A DNA stretch of 37,078 bases from Paenibacillus pasadenensis DSM 19293 (GTDB lineage Bacteria > Bacillota > Bacilli > Paenibacillales > Paenibacillaceae): contig NZ_KE383857.1 in assembly GCF_000422485.1 (NCBI RefSeq), positions 1-37,078 on the forward strand, given 5' to 3'. The stretch's first letter is position 1, and each line of letters starts with the position of its first letter. The notes beneath the pieces were generated by a model. It ran no database searches and was not told the DNA's origin. It saw only the letters and a program-made list of their open reading frames with translations. The translations under genes were made by a program, and so were the position numbers. Shown here piece by piece: positions 9,175-16,321 of this stretch.

Positions 9175-9461
9175 GTAATCGGGGCAAACCGGTATAGAGC
9201 AATAAACACGAAAAGCTTAATAAGGCATGGCGTGAAAAACGTAAAAGGCGAAAGAGCTATAAAGCTGAAAACTAACACGATAAACCAATACGAAAATACG
9301 AGAAGCCTAAAGGGATTAAAAGTTCAATTGAAGGTGGACTCGAAGAAGGCCCCGACAAACCCATAACATCGTGTTCACGCTGCGGGCCATATGGCCCTTG
9401 ATCTGGCTAAAGATCGGCCAGACACATCCGACTCCGTCGGACGTCGTGAACACACGAGACG
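9169..9461 (+). mobile_element. Cassette A: gene-free cassette, duplicate of E
   Basis: 293 bases, the same length as cassette E and about 91% identical before the attC (17 differences in 200), with only about four differences in the attC. No convincing gene is present. One frame in copy E is open from about 11508 to the attC but has no normal start codon, and copy A has a stop in that frame. Only about six of the 17 differences fall at third codon positions, which argues against protein-coding constraint. It may carry a promoter or RNA, or be a decayed gene. The body is rich in AAACACGA/AAAACG-type words. Confidence 0.75.
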
Positions 9462-9467
9462 TTATCT
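9361..9467 (+). repeat. attC-like site 1 (cassette A)
   Basis: Left arm CCATAAC then GTGTTCACG; right arm CGTGAACAC then GTTATCT. The central part holds GGGCCATATGGCCC and a CTGGC...GCCAG pairing. 107 bases, the short type without the GAGGCTAAG/CTTAAGCCTC inner stem. Confidence 0.85.
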
Positions 9468-9503
9468 GAAATGCACATATTTATGAAGGAAGTGATATTC
9501 AAG

Positions 9504-10130
9504 ATGACGAGAACAAAGAGAAAGCTCGATGAAGCAAAGTTTTTCTTAGATCTATTAGTATCCAACGAAAATAAAGATCCTGATTTTGACTACTTTTTAA
9601 GTGCATTTATTAGTTCATCTCGTTCGGTCTTATGGATAATGAGAGCCGAATACTCTGAACTTAACGGATGGGAACAATGGTACATTTCACTCGATCCGAC
9701 ACAAGAAGAGAAACAATTCCTCAAGAAAATAAATGAGATTAGGGTGAGAAGTGAAAAGTTCGATCCATTGTTAACAAAGATTCTAATGAATCTTGGAATA
9801 CCAAATGAAGAAATGACTAAAGAAATTGAAAAGAGTCTAGAACAATTTCATGGGAAGTCAGTTACTTTCACGATAGAGACTATAGAAGAATCTACAGACT
9901 CTCAGACATACGGGGTTCTCGACAACGGAACAGTAAGGTTCAGAGGTAAAGTAGATAGTGTAGTTAGAGGAATTGAGGAGTTTCCGGATACAGATATACT
10001 AGAAGTCTGTAAGGACTATTTCCATAGAATAGAAAAGATAGTAAATGAGTGTATTGTGAAATTCACTGACGACTTACAGAGAAGAAGTAATGGGAGATTA
10101 CAGATAAAACTGAACAAACGTGATAGTTAA
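9504..10130 (+). CDS. Cassette B: unknown protein, HEPN-like helical N-terminus
   Basis: A 208-residue protein from ATG 9504, chosen because GGAAG lies 11 bases upstream; ATG 9471 and 9483 have no ribosome site. The first 70 residues (KLDEAKFFLDLLVSN, DYFLSAFISSSRSVLWIM, EYSEL) resemble helical proteins of the HEPN-like type, but I cannot confirm a catalytic R-x4-6-H motif. The C-terminal half is charged and contains a beta-rich stretch. No enzyme motif is visible. It is the only gene in its cassette and ends 21 bases before its attC. The AT-rich codon use is unlike the flanking chromosome. Confidence 0.75.
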   Translation: MTRTKRKLDEAKFFLDLLVSNENKDPDFDYFLSAFISSSRSVLWIMRAEYSELNGWEQWYISLDPTQEEKQFLKKINEIRVRSEKFDPLLTKILMNLGIPNEEMTKEIEKSLEQFHGKSVTFTIETIEESTDSQTYGVLDNGTVRFRGKVDSVVRGIEEFPDTDILEVCKDYFHRIEKIVNECIVKFTDDLQRRSNGRLQIKLNKRDS

Positions 10131-10151
10131 GCCTTCGAAGATGTGCACTTC

Positions 10152-10312
10152 AGATAACACCGTGTTCAAGCTTCGGGCTGCCGCCCTCGGTCCGGCCGAG
10201 GAGTGGTCGGGGAAGTGGAGTCAGCCAGACAACCCTGCGAGGCTAAGTTTTCGACCCGGCTCCCGTTGGTCGCCTTAAGCCTCTCGAGTTCGTGAACACA
10301 AGAACGTTATCT
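10152..10312 (+). repeat. attC-like site 2 (cassette B)
   Basis: Left AGATAAC and GTGTTCA; right GTGAACAC and GTTATCT. Long type: inner stem GCGAGGCTAAG with CTTAAGCCTCTCG. The cassette's own ends match over ten bases (GTTATCTGAA at 10306's counterpart 9461, and TTCAGATAAC). Confidence 0.9.
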
Positions 10313-10367
10313 GAAACCGGCAAAGAACTATATTATCTTGAAATTGATTAAGGTGTGTTGATAAATC

Positions 10368-10577
10368 ATGAATGAAAAACAGTTCAATTCCTGGAGTAAG
10401 CATAGGCAACGAGGCTTTGTATTTACTTTATTTAGAACGATGGTAGGGGTCCTTTCGATGGGTCTGCTTTTATACTACTTCAAGATATTTACCATCGGAT
10501 TAATTATTGTAACAACAGCTATAGCGGCAGCCTTCGAAGTTAAGATTTGGAAAGAAAATGAAAAGAAGTACAAATAA
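10368..10577 (+). CDS. Cassette C: small two-helix membrane protein
   Basis: A 69-residue protein with two hydrophobic segments (TLFRTMVGVLSMGLLLYYF and FTIGLIIVTTAIAAAF) flanked by basic residues, ending in a Lys/Glu-rich tail (KIWKENEKKYK). AAGGTG lies upstream of the ATG. I do not recognise a family. A nine-residue Lys-rich frame (ATG 10610 to TAA 10639) lies between this gene and the attC but has weak support and is not called. The cassette also holds about 60 bases of A-rich non-coding DNA. Confidence 0.75.
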   Translation: MNEKQFNSWSKHRQRGFVFTLFRTMVGVLSMGLLLYYFKIFTIGLIIVTTAIAAAFEVKIWKENEKKYK

Positions 10578-10701
10578 TATCAATTAAAAGAGGATGGAAA
10601 TAAGAAAAATGTTTAAAAAGAAAGATAAAAAGAAATAAGTGTAATTAAGAAAATGATATATTAAAGAATTTTGTGAGAAACTCAAAGAAGTCACCGGCAT
10701 C

Positions 10702-10821
10702 AGATAACACCATATTCGCGCATCGGGCTACGCCCTCGGTCCCAGAAGCTGTTTCGAAGAAGTGGTTGCTGTGGACACACCCGGCATTCGCCGGGCGTCG
10801 TGAATATACGAAACGTTATAA
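10702..10821 (+). repeat. attC-like site 3 (cassette C)
   Basis: Left AGATAAC and ATATTCGCG; right CGTGAATAT and GTTATAA. Short type, with a CCCGGCATTCGCCGGG hairpin just before the right arm. The cassette's own ends match (GTTATCTGA/TCAGATAAC), while the next junction reads GTTATAAGA and does not match. Confidence 0.9.
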
Positions 10822-10879
10822 GAAATCCCCGCAAAGACAACAAACAAATCAAACATTATTAAAGCAAGAAGGGACTTCT

Positions 10880-11344
10880 ATGGAGATATCTTCTTTTGGA
10901 TTGACTGAAGTCGAACATGAAAAGATTAAATATGTAGTTTTGTTGGCTGAGTATAGAGATGAACTCGTCATTGTTAGAAATAAAACCAGAAACACATGGG
11001 AACTTCCAGGTGGGAAGAGAGAGTTGGATGAGCCATTACTCAAAGCGGCTAGACGGGAATTGTATGAAGAGACAGGTGCGGTTGATGTTGATTTAACCCC
11101 TTATGGCATTTATCTGATGAACGGAAGTTATGGAATGAACTTTCACGCGAGAATATATGAACTTGGTGAGTTGCCTGACTATGAAATAGCTGAAATCAAA
11201 TTTTGTAAGTCCTTACCTGATGGCCTGGGCTATGGAGATATTTATTACAAAATGTATGCTGAATGGAATCAAATCAAAGATAAATATGAGCTGAAAAAAT
11301 ACCGACTGAATAAAAGAGATAATAAAACAACACACAGATTCTGA
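10880..11344 (+). CDS. Cassette D: Nudix hydrolase
   Basis: A 154-residue Nudix-fold protein. The Nudix box is complete: G-x5-E in GKRELDE, then x7, then RELYEETGA, giving the Glu residues that bind Mg2+. It is preceded by TWELPGG, as in many NUDIX pyrophosphohydrolases acting on nucleoside-diphosphate-linked compounds. The substrate cannot be told from sequence. The frame is open further upstream to 10673, but that part translates attC 3, so ATG 10880 with GAAGGG upstream is the true start. The C-terminal 25 residues are basic. It is the sole gene of its cassette. Confidence 0.9.
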   Translation: MEISSFGLTEVEHEKIKYVVLLAEYRDELVIVRNKTRNTWELPGGKRELDEPLLKAARRELYEETGAVDVDLTPYGIYLMNGSYGMNFHARIYELGELPDYEIAEIKFCKSLPDGLGYGDIYYKMYAEWNQIKDKYELKKYRLNKRDNKTTHRF

Positions 11345-11371
11345 ATGTAAATCAAAGAAGTCGGGGACATC

Positions 11372-11486
11372 TTATAACACCGCATTCACGCATCGGGCTG
11401 ACGCCCTCGGTCGCAGAAGTAGGTTCGAAGAAGTGGTTACTGCGACAACTCCCTAAGGGAGTTCGTGAATGCGTAAGACGTTATAG
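11372..11486 (+). repeat. attC-like site 4 (cassette D)
   Basis: Left TTATAAC and GCATTCACG; right CGTGAATGC and GTTATAG. Short type. L arms pair perfectly over nine bases. Own cassette ends match (GTTATAAGA/TCTTATAAC), while the next junction GTTATAGGT does not. Confidence 0.9.
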
Positions 11487-11773
11487 GTAATCGGGGCAAA
11501 CCGGTATAGAGCATTAAACACGAAAGGCTTAACAAGGCAAGGCTTGAAAAACGTAAAGAGCAAAAGAGCTACAGTGCTGAAAACCAACACGATAAACCAA
11601 CACGAAAATACGAAAAGCCTAAAGGGATCAAAAGATTAATTGAAGGTGGACTCGAAGAAGGCCCCGACAAACCCATAACATCGTGTTCACGCTGCGGGCC
11701 ATACGGCCCTTGGTCTGGCTAAAGATTGGCCAGACACATCCGACTCCGTCGGACGTCATGAACACACGAGACG
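11481..11773 (+). mobile_element. Cassette E: gene-free cassette, duplicate of A
   Basis: Same length and about 91% identical to cassette A. In one frame it is open for about 70 codons, from after TAG near 11507 to TAA in the attC; the end (SCSRCGPYGPWSG) is encoded by the attC itself. There is no ATG, GTG or TTG with a ribosome site in that frame, and copy A is interrupted. I treat both as non-coding or relic. Identity between A and E could also mediate homologous deletion of B-D. Confidence 0.75.
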
Positions 11774-11779
11774 TTATGC
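11673..11779 (+). repeat. attC-like site 5 (cassette E)
   Basis: Nearly identical to attC site 1: left CCATAAC, ATCGTGTTCACG; right CATGAACAC and GTTATGC. Short type with GGGCCATACGGCCC in the centre. The own-cassette match is imperfect here (GTTATAGG against CCATAAC), as in cassette A. Confidence 0.85.
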
Positions 11780-11807
11780 GTAAACTTCCAAGGAGATCTA
11801 TAAGAAC

Positions 11808-11858
11808 ATGAGTCCAAATGAAAGCATAACACCAATAATAAAAATGAGATGGAGATAG
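11808..11858 (+). CDS. Cassette F: 16-residue leader peptide
   Basis: A short frame (MSPNESITPIIKMRWR) starts 12 bases after a perfect AAGGAGA ribosome site, the best in the cassette. Its stop ends five bases before the ATG of the next gene, and that gene's ribosome site lies inside it. Translation of the leader could therefore open or couple to the downstream gene. Short leader frames that boost cassette gene translation are known in integrons (ORF11 of class 1). Confidence 0.5.
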   Translation: MSPNESITPIIKMRWR

Positions 11859-11863
11859 AATAA

Positions 11864-12022
11864 ATGCAAAAGGCAATCATTATATATTTTCTTACTGGAA
11901 AGAAAAATAATATTGATGAATTAAATCAGTTGCTATCAGAAGGATGGAAAGTCATAAGTCAAAAACCAATGAGCAATGGACAAGGTAACGCATCGTTATC
12001 TTTAGTGATAGTTGAAAAATAA
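11864..12022 (+). CDS. Cassette F: 52-residue small protein
   Basis: A 52-residue protein too short for usual gene callers. It starts KAIIIYFLTGKKNNIDELNQ, followed by LLSEGWKVISQKPMS and an alternating C-terminal strand (ASLSLVIVEK). A beta-helix-beta layout with a GW-K-V motif is common in small DUF4177-like proteins, but I claim only similarity of pattern. GGAG lies nine bases before the ATG. About 105 bases of unassigned DNA separate it from the attC. Confidence 0.65.
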   Translation: MQKAIIIYFLTGKKNNIDELNQLLSEGWKVISQKPMSNGQGNASLSLVIVEK

Positions 12023-12127
12023 TAGTTAAGATTTGCAGTTCAAAGAGCTATACAGCATTACAGATTTAACAGAGTAAAGAACTATAAAGGACGACAAGCG
12101 AGGGTAAATCAGGAAGCCGGAAGCAAC

Positions 12128-12289
12128 GCATAACACCGTATTCACGCTGCGGGCATTCGCCCTTGGTCCGGACCGATGTAAAAGAGCCGAGGGTAAATTC
12201 AGCCGGACAACTCCTGCGAGGCTAAGGCTCCGCCCTGTTCCCTTCGGTCACTTAAGCCTCTCGGGTTCGTGAACACAACAACGTTAGGT
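12128..12289 (+). repeat. attC-like site 6 (cassette F)
   Basis: Left GCATAAC and GTATTCACG; right CGTGAACAC and GTTAGGT. Long type with inner stem GCGAGGCTAAG/CTTAAGCCTCTCG. The cassette's own ends match (GTTATGCGT/ACGCATAAC), while the next junction GTTAGGTGA does not. Confidence 0.9.
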
Positions 12290-12327
12290 GAAATTAATGC
12301 ACTGCATAAATGTGAGGAGATTCGTAG

Positions 12328-13239
12328 ATGATTAATATCATTCGAACAAGTTTGGCGGGATTCTTATTCCCACTCACAATTTTTCAAAAGCTTAAAGAAA
12401 AAAAAGATATTAGTAAAATTAATAAATTAGGTAGACTTTATCCGGTTGGTACTCATACATTACATGTAAACATTCAAGGTACAGGGAAGCATACTGTCGT
12501 GTTTGATTCTGGCTTGGGAGGCTTCTCATTAGACTGGAATCATCTACAACAGGAATTAATTAGTGATGCAATTACTGTTGCATATGATAGAGCAGGCTAT
12601 GGTTAAAGTCAGTGTGCTAAGCGTAACACCACCACTAGCAGTGAATGCGTCGAAGATCTAAGAGAGTTATTAAAAAAGGCTGGGTTAAAGCCCCCTTATT
12701 ACTTAGTCGGGCATTCTTTTGGCGGATTAAATATGCGATTATATGCGCTCTTGTATCCTAATGAAGTTTCAGGACTGATACTTATTGATCCAACCAATGA
12801 ATATCGATTTTTATCAGAGTATGTAGATACTGAACGACGAGGTCAGTATTTAAGAGCTCTAAAACAATATAAGTTAGGCTACGTGCTATCGGTGATTGGC
12901 ATTCCTAGACTACTTAAGCAGCCGGTATGGAATCGGTATTTTCCCGAAAACTATTTAGCATTAGGATTCAGAAGTGATGCTTACGCGGCAATTTATAATG
13001 AATATTACAATATAGAGACTAGTTGCCGAGCTGTTGCTACTCGGAATTTTAATGATAAGATTCCAGTAATTTTATTATCCGCGGGTAGGATGAATGATTC
13101 CTGGAAAAATGATCAAAAGAAGTTATGCAAATTGTTTTCGAATATCAAGCATATTTTTATTGAAGATTCTTATCATAATATTCATCTTGAACAACCAGCC
13201 TCTGTTCTAATGGCAATTAAAGAGATGATTAGTAGGTAG
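12328..13239 (+). pseudogene. Cassette G: alpha/beta hydrolase with in-frame TAA
   Basis: A single 304-codon frame broken only by TAA at 12604-12606. The first part has an N-terminal hydrophobic stretch, HTVVFDSGLGGFSLDWN (oxyanion region) and VAYDRAGYG just before the stop. The same frame continues with SQCAKRNTT, the nucleophile elbow LVGHSFGGLNMRLYA, and the late Asp/His region (SYHNIHLEQP). In relatives the residue after GYG is typically Trp followed by Ser. No frameshift is seen and the rest of the sequence is intact, so the nonsense change is probably recent. GAGGAG precedes ATG 12328. The downstream half from an internal start such as ATG 12733 would lack the nucleophile and be inactive. 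Confidence 0.85.
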
Positions 13240-13261
13240 AATCGAAGACGGCATAAACTTC

Positions 13262-13423
13262 ACCTAACAATGTACTCACGCTGCGGGCATTCGCCATTGG
13301 TCCGGAGCGATATAGAAAAGCCGTGGGTAAACTCAGCCGGACAACTCCTGCGAGGCTAAGGCGGGGACCCGCTCCCTCGGGTCACTTAAGCCTCTCAGAT
13401 TCGTGAATACAACAACGTTAGGT
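13262..13423 (+). repeat. attC-like site 7 (cassette G)
   Basis: Left ACCTAAC and GTACTCACG; right CGTGAATAC and GTTAGGT. Long type, about 90% like site 6, including GCGAGGCTAAG/CTTAAGCCTCTC. Both strict consensus boxes RYYYAAC and GTTRRRY are satisfied. The cassette's own ends match over ten bases (GTTAGGTGAA/TTCACCTAAC). Confidence 0.92.
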
Positions 13424-13473
13424 GAAATTATTGCAAAACAATATTAATCCAGCATATCCGGAGGGGAATGATT

Positions 13474-14187
13474 ATGAGTACTTCAAAGGAGCAAGATTTT
13501 TTACTCAAGTCTGTGAGGATATGGTTCAATCGACCTGAACAAATATCTCATTACACTCATGAGTTTATTGAAGGCCCCACGGTAGCAGAACAATACCTAC
13601 TGAATTCATTGCCGGATGGTAGTTCTGTTCTGGATGTTGGATGCGGAACAGGTAGAATTAGTGTTTATTTAGCCGAACGTGGATATCGAGTGAAGGGTAT
13701 CGATGTTAGTGAAGGATTATTATCAGTTGCTCGTGAAATTTCCAAGAAGAGAAACCTTGACATTGATTTCTTGAATTTAGAAGGAATAAAGTTGCCTTAT
13801 CAGGATGAAGAATTTGATACATTAATAGGATTTAAGATTCTATGCTATATACCGACAAGAGAATTACGTAATGAAAATCTGAAGGAATTTTATCGAGTTT
13901 TAAAGCAAGGTGGAACATGCATTATTACTCAGAATATAGTGCCGGATGAATATATTGATGATGCGAAGGATGAGCATTATTTGAGTAGTCCTGCATCAGA
14001 ATTTGGGATTTTGGAGAGAGGCGATAATTTTCCATCAGGGAATGGTTATGTGCGTTGGTTTACAGAAAGTGACTTGTTTAATGAAATCAAGAACACAGAT
14101 TTTAAAATTGAATTGTTTGAAAGTGATGAAGAACATGAAGGTGCAGGATATATAAAACTAATAAAGCTAAGGAAACCCTGCAAGTAA
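13474..14187 (+). CDS. Cassette H: class I SAM-dependent methyltransferase
   Basis: A 237-residue Rossmann-fold methyltransferase. Motif I is SSVLDVGCGTGRISVYLAE (about residues 49-67), the acidic end of strand 2 is GIDVSEG, motif II/III region LPYQDEEFDTLIGFKIL, followed by YRVLKQGGTCIITQN. This is the Methyltransf_11/25 pattern, and the substrate is not predictable. ATG 13474 is preferred to ATG 13468 because GGAGGGG (13460-13466) leaves seven bases to the former and one to the latter. It is the sole gene of its cassette and appears intact. Confidence 0.9.
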   Translation: MSTSKEQDFLLKSVRIWFNRPEQISHYTHEFIEGPTVAEQYLLNSLPDGSSVLDVGCGTGRISVYLAERGYRVKGIDVSEGLLSVAREISKKRNLDIDFLNLEGIKLPYQDEEFDTLIGFKILCYIPTRELRNENLKEFYRVLKQGGTCIITQNIVPDEYIDDAKDEHYLSSPASEFGILERGDNFPSGNGYVRWFTESDLFNEIKNTDFKIELFESDEEHEGAGYIKLIKLRKPCK

Positions 14188-14209
14188 TTTCGAAGAAGGC
14201 AATAACATC

Positions 14210-14355
14210 ACCTAACACCGTATTCGCACTTCGGGCCATTCTGCCCTCGGTCAGGCAGAAGCAATTCAGGAAGCGAGATCAGCCGGACACATCCATCCCC
14301 CTAAGATAAGAGCTATCTAAGGGGGATGGACGTCGCGAATACAAGAACGTTATAA
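14210..14355 (+). repeat. attC-like site 8 (cassette H)
   Basis: Left ACCTAAC and GTATTCGC; right GCGAATAC and GTTATAA. Short outer arms with an unusual central stem: CCATCCCCCTAAGATA pairs with TATCTAAGGGGGATGG around AGAGC with one mismatch. Own ends match (GTTAGGTGA/TCACCTAAC), while the next junction GTTATAAGA does not. Confidence 0.9.
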
Positions 14356-14392
14356 GAAATTGCCGCAATAAAAATTAAAGGAGCAAAAACCT

Positions 14393-14845
14393 ATGTCTAT
14401 CTACTCTGGATCAAGTTCAATGGAATATACTAATGCCGAAGTCGAAGTAATCATTTGGCTCAACAATTATTTAAAGAGTAAAGAAGATCGATTAATTAAT
14501 ATTCAACATAAGTACAGATACAATTATAACAACAACCAACATATTGAACTTGATGGATTTGGAGATGGATTTGCAGTCGAAATTTACTTAGCAAGTGATT
14601 TAAAAGGGGCTAAGATTGATAAAGTAGCTAGTGATATTTTGAAACTAACTCTCCTTCCTAAAGATATTAAACGACTTTTTGTTTGCAGAGAAGAAGTCAA
14701 GAATAGACTTCAAGGAAAATCATGGTTATCTTATGCAATAATACAAAACAGCATTGAAATTATAGTGCCTAAATTCACAGAAGAGACATTGGGAAATTTA
14801 ATTATTGCTAACAAAAGAAATAGAGAATCTATTTTAAGAATGTAA
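14393..14845 (+). CDS. Cassette I: unknown protein, possible nuclease-like fold
   Basis: A 150-residue protein with AAAGGAG upstream of ATG 14393. The order of elements is a helical start (YTNAEVEVIIWLNNYLKS), a strand with IELDGFGDGFAVEIY, a helix LKGAKIDKVASDILKL, then KRLFVCREEVKNRL. An acidic residue followed by a short strand with Glu and a following Lys-rich helix resembles PD-(D/E)xK-type folds, but the match is only suggestive and I assign no function. It is the sole gene of its cassette. Confidence 0.75.
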   Translation: MSIYSGSSSMEYTNAEVEVIIWLNNYLKSKEDRLINIQHKYRYNYNNNQHIELDGFGDGFAVEIYLASDLKGAKIDKVASDILKLTLLPKDIKRLFVCREEVKNRLQGKSWLSYAIIQNSIEIIVPKFTEETLGNLIIANKRNRESILRM

Positions 14846-14866
14846 CTCAAGGTAGGCGGCAAAATC

Positions 14867-15050
14867 TTATAACACCGTGTTCACGCTGCGGGCATTCGCC
14901 CTTGGTCCTGACCGATGTAGGAAAAGCCGAGGGTAAATTCAGCCGGACGACTCCTGCGAGGCTAAGGCTGGCGCCCCGGCCGACGATCGCTTCACTAAAT
15001 CGTCGTGGCAGCTTAAGCCTCTCGGGTTCGTGAACACAACAACGTTATGT
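14867..15050 (+). repeat. attC-like site 9 (cassette I)
   Basis: Left TTATAAC and GTGTTCACG; right CGTGAACAC and GTTATGT, nine paired bases in the L arms. Long type (184 bases) with inner stem GCGAGGCTAAG/CTTAAGCCTCTCG and, inside that, a CGACGAT/ATCGTCG hairpin. Own ends match (GTTATAAGA/TCTTATAAC), the next junction does not. Confidence 0.92.
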
Positions 15051-15083
15051 GAAACCTGTGCAATTTAGTAAAGGAGACAATTA

Positions 15084-15641
15084 ATGAATGAAGTAACAAG
15101 ACTTACTCGTCCTTATAAAAGAATATATAAGTGGATTTTTTCATTTACCAGATCAGACTGGGATTTTGTTGATTACCCAATTGAATATTTAGAGTGTAGA
15201 CAACAAGACAAAATAACAGAAGCAAATGCACTTAGCTTCCCATGGGTATCTCGAATAATTAATTGGTATTGGATGAATGGTGTCGGACATACAAAGGAAG
15301 AAGCCCTAAAAAATCTGAAGGCAAAATTTGAGAACTATAAATCAGAAGGTTTTGAATTGCCGAGACCAGGAGCAATCGTAGAAGTCAGATTTGCGAGTGT
15401 TGAAAAAATTGAAAGTTATGAACAAGAAGCAGTGAGTTTCTTTAGAGACATTTTTGATAGGGACTACTATGACTTATTTATTTCTGATGAATCTTCTTTG
15501 TATGATTTTTTATTGTCTGATGATGAACTTAATAGCAAAATCTTAAAAATAAAAGAGGTATATGAAGTTGATATAGTCGATGATGATTATCTAATTGTGG
15601 ATATATTGAAGCGAATCAGAGAAGGCACAGGCATCACATAA
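15084..15641 (+). CDS. Cassette J: unknown 185-residue protein
   Basis: AAAGGAGA precedes ATG 15084. The region around residues 60-100 (NWYWMNGVGHTKEEALKNLK followed by an ELPRPG segment) resembles the HicB-like pattern in which a short strand is followed by a T-x-EEA-x-NL helix and a P-x-PG segment. The C-terminal part (FFRDIFDRDYYDLFISDESS) is acidic and aromatic. No partner toxin gene is visible in the cassette, so an antitoxin role is not supported. The stop codon TAA lies inside the left box (ACATAAC) of the cassette's own attC, so gene and site overlap by six bases. Confidence 0.75.
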   Translation: MNEVTRLTRPYKRIYKWIFSFTRSDWDFVDYPIEYLECRQQDKITEANALSFPWVSRIINWYWMNGVGHTKEEALKNLKAKFENYKSEGFELPRPGAIVEVRFASVEKIESYEQEAVSFFRDIFDRDYYDLFISDESSLYDFLLSDDELNSKILKIKEVYEVDIVDDDYLIVDILKRIREGTGIT

Positions 15642-15802
15642 CACCGCATTCACGCATCTCGGTCCGCTGGAGGTATTTCGCGAAGCGGTTTCGGCGGACA
15701 ACACCTGCGAGGCTAAGTCTTCGACCCGGCAAGGCGATCACTTCGTTTGATCGCCGTGGCAGCTTAAGCCTCTCGGGTTCGTGAATACGTAAGACGTTAG
15801 GT
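15636..15802 (+). repeat. attC-like site 10 (cassette J)
   Basis: Left ACATAAC and GCATTCACG; right CGTGAATAC and GTTAGGT. Long type with inner stem GCGAGGCTAAG/CTTAAGCCTCTCG and a perfect GGCGATCA/TGATCGCC hairpin nested in it. Own ends match (GTTATGTGA/TCACATAAC), the next junction GTTAGGTGA does not. The box supplies the stop codon of gene J. Confidence 0.92.
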
Positions 15803-15841
15803 GAAATCCCAGCGAGATATTGTAAAGGAGCGAATTCAAGG

Positions 15842-16294
15842 ATGGGACAAATTGAAGAGCATTTGCTATGCCTAGGGATTACACTTCCGCTTGCAAGTAA
15901 TCCGGCAGCCAGTTATACAAACTTTGTAATTGTGAATGGCTTGTTGTTTGTCTCTGGAAAAGGACCAAGCGGGAACCCCAAGGGCAAGTTAGGGAAAGAT
16001 TATAATACCCGAGATGGCTACGAATTTGCACGGCAGACGGGCATAGAAGTGCTAGCCGTACTCAAAGAGGGGCTTGGTTCATTAGATAAAGTAAAGAGAG
16101 TAGTGAAGGTTCAAGGGTTTGTGAACGCCGAGCCAGATTTTGAGGAGCATCACTTAGTATTAAATGGATTTTCGGAATTGATGTTCGAAGTTTTTGAAGA
16201 TAAAGGAATACATGCAAGATCTGTTTTTGGGGCAACTTCTGTGAGGGGCAATCTTCCGATCATTGTAGACTCCATCTTTGAGGTGGAAGAATAG
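15842..16294 (+). CDS. Cassette K: RidA/YjgF-family protein
   Basis: A 150-residue protein of the RidA (YjgF/YER057c/UK114) superfamily. It has the early strand NFVIVNGLLFVSGKGP, the helix GYEFARQTGIEVLAVLKEGL, VKRVVKVQGFV, and the C-terminal SVFGATSVRGNLPIIVDSIF. Canonical RidA deaminates reactive enamines/imines using an Arg in the C-terminal strand; the residue pattern here (RGNLPI) places this protein in the longer subgroup whose activity is less certain. AAGGAG lies 11 bases before ATG 15842. It is intact and the sole gene of its cassette. Confidence 0.85.
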   Translation: MGQIEEHLLCLGITLPLASNPAASYTNFVIVNGLLFVSGKGPSGNPKGKLGKDYNTRDGYEFARQTGIEVLAVLKEGLGSLDKVKRVVKVQGFVNAEPDFEEHHLVLNGFSELMFEVFEDKGIHARSVFGATSVRGNLPIIVDSIFEVEE

Positions 16295-16321
16295 AAAGAC
16301 CAATTGGAGCGAATCAAGAGG

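Noticed and set aside
10673-10879. N-terminal extension of the Nudix protein
   Set aside because: It translates attC 3; the ribosome site and family start agree on ATG 10880.
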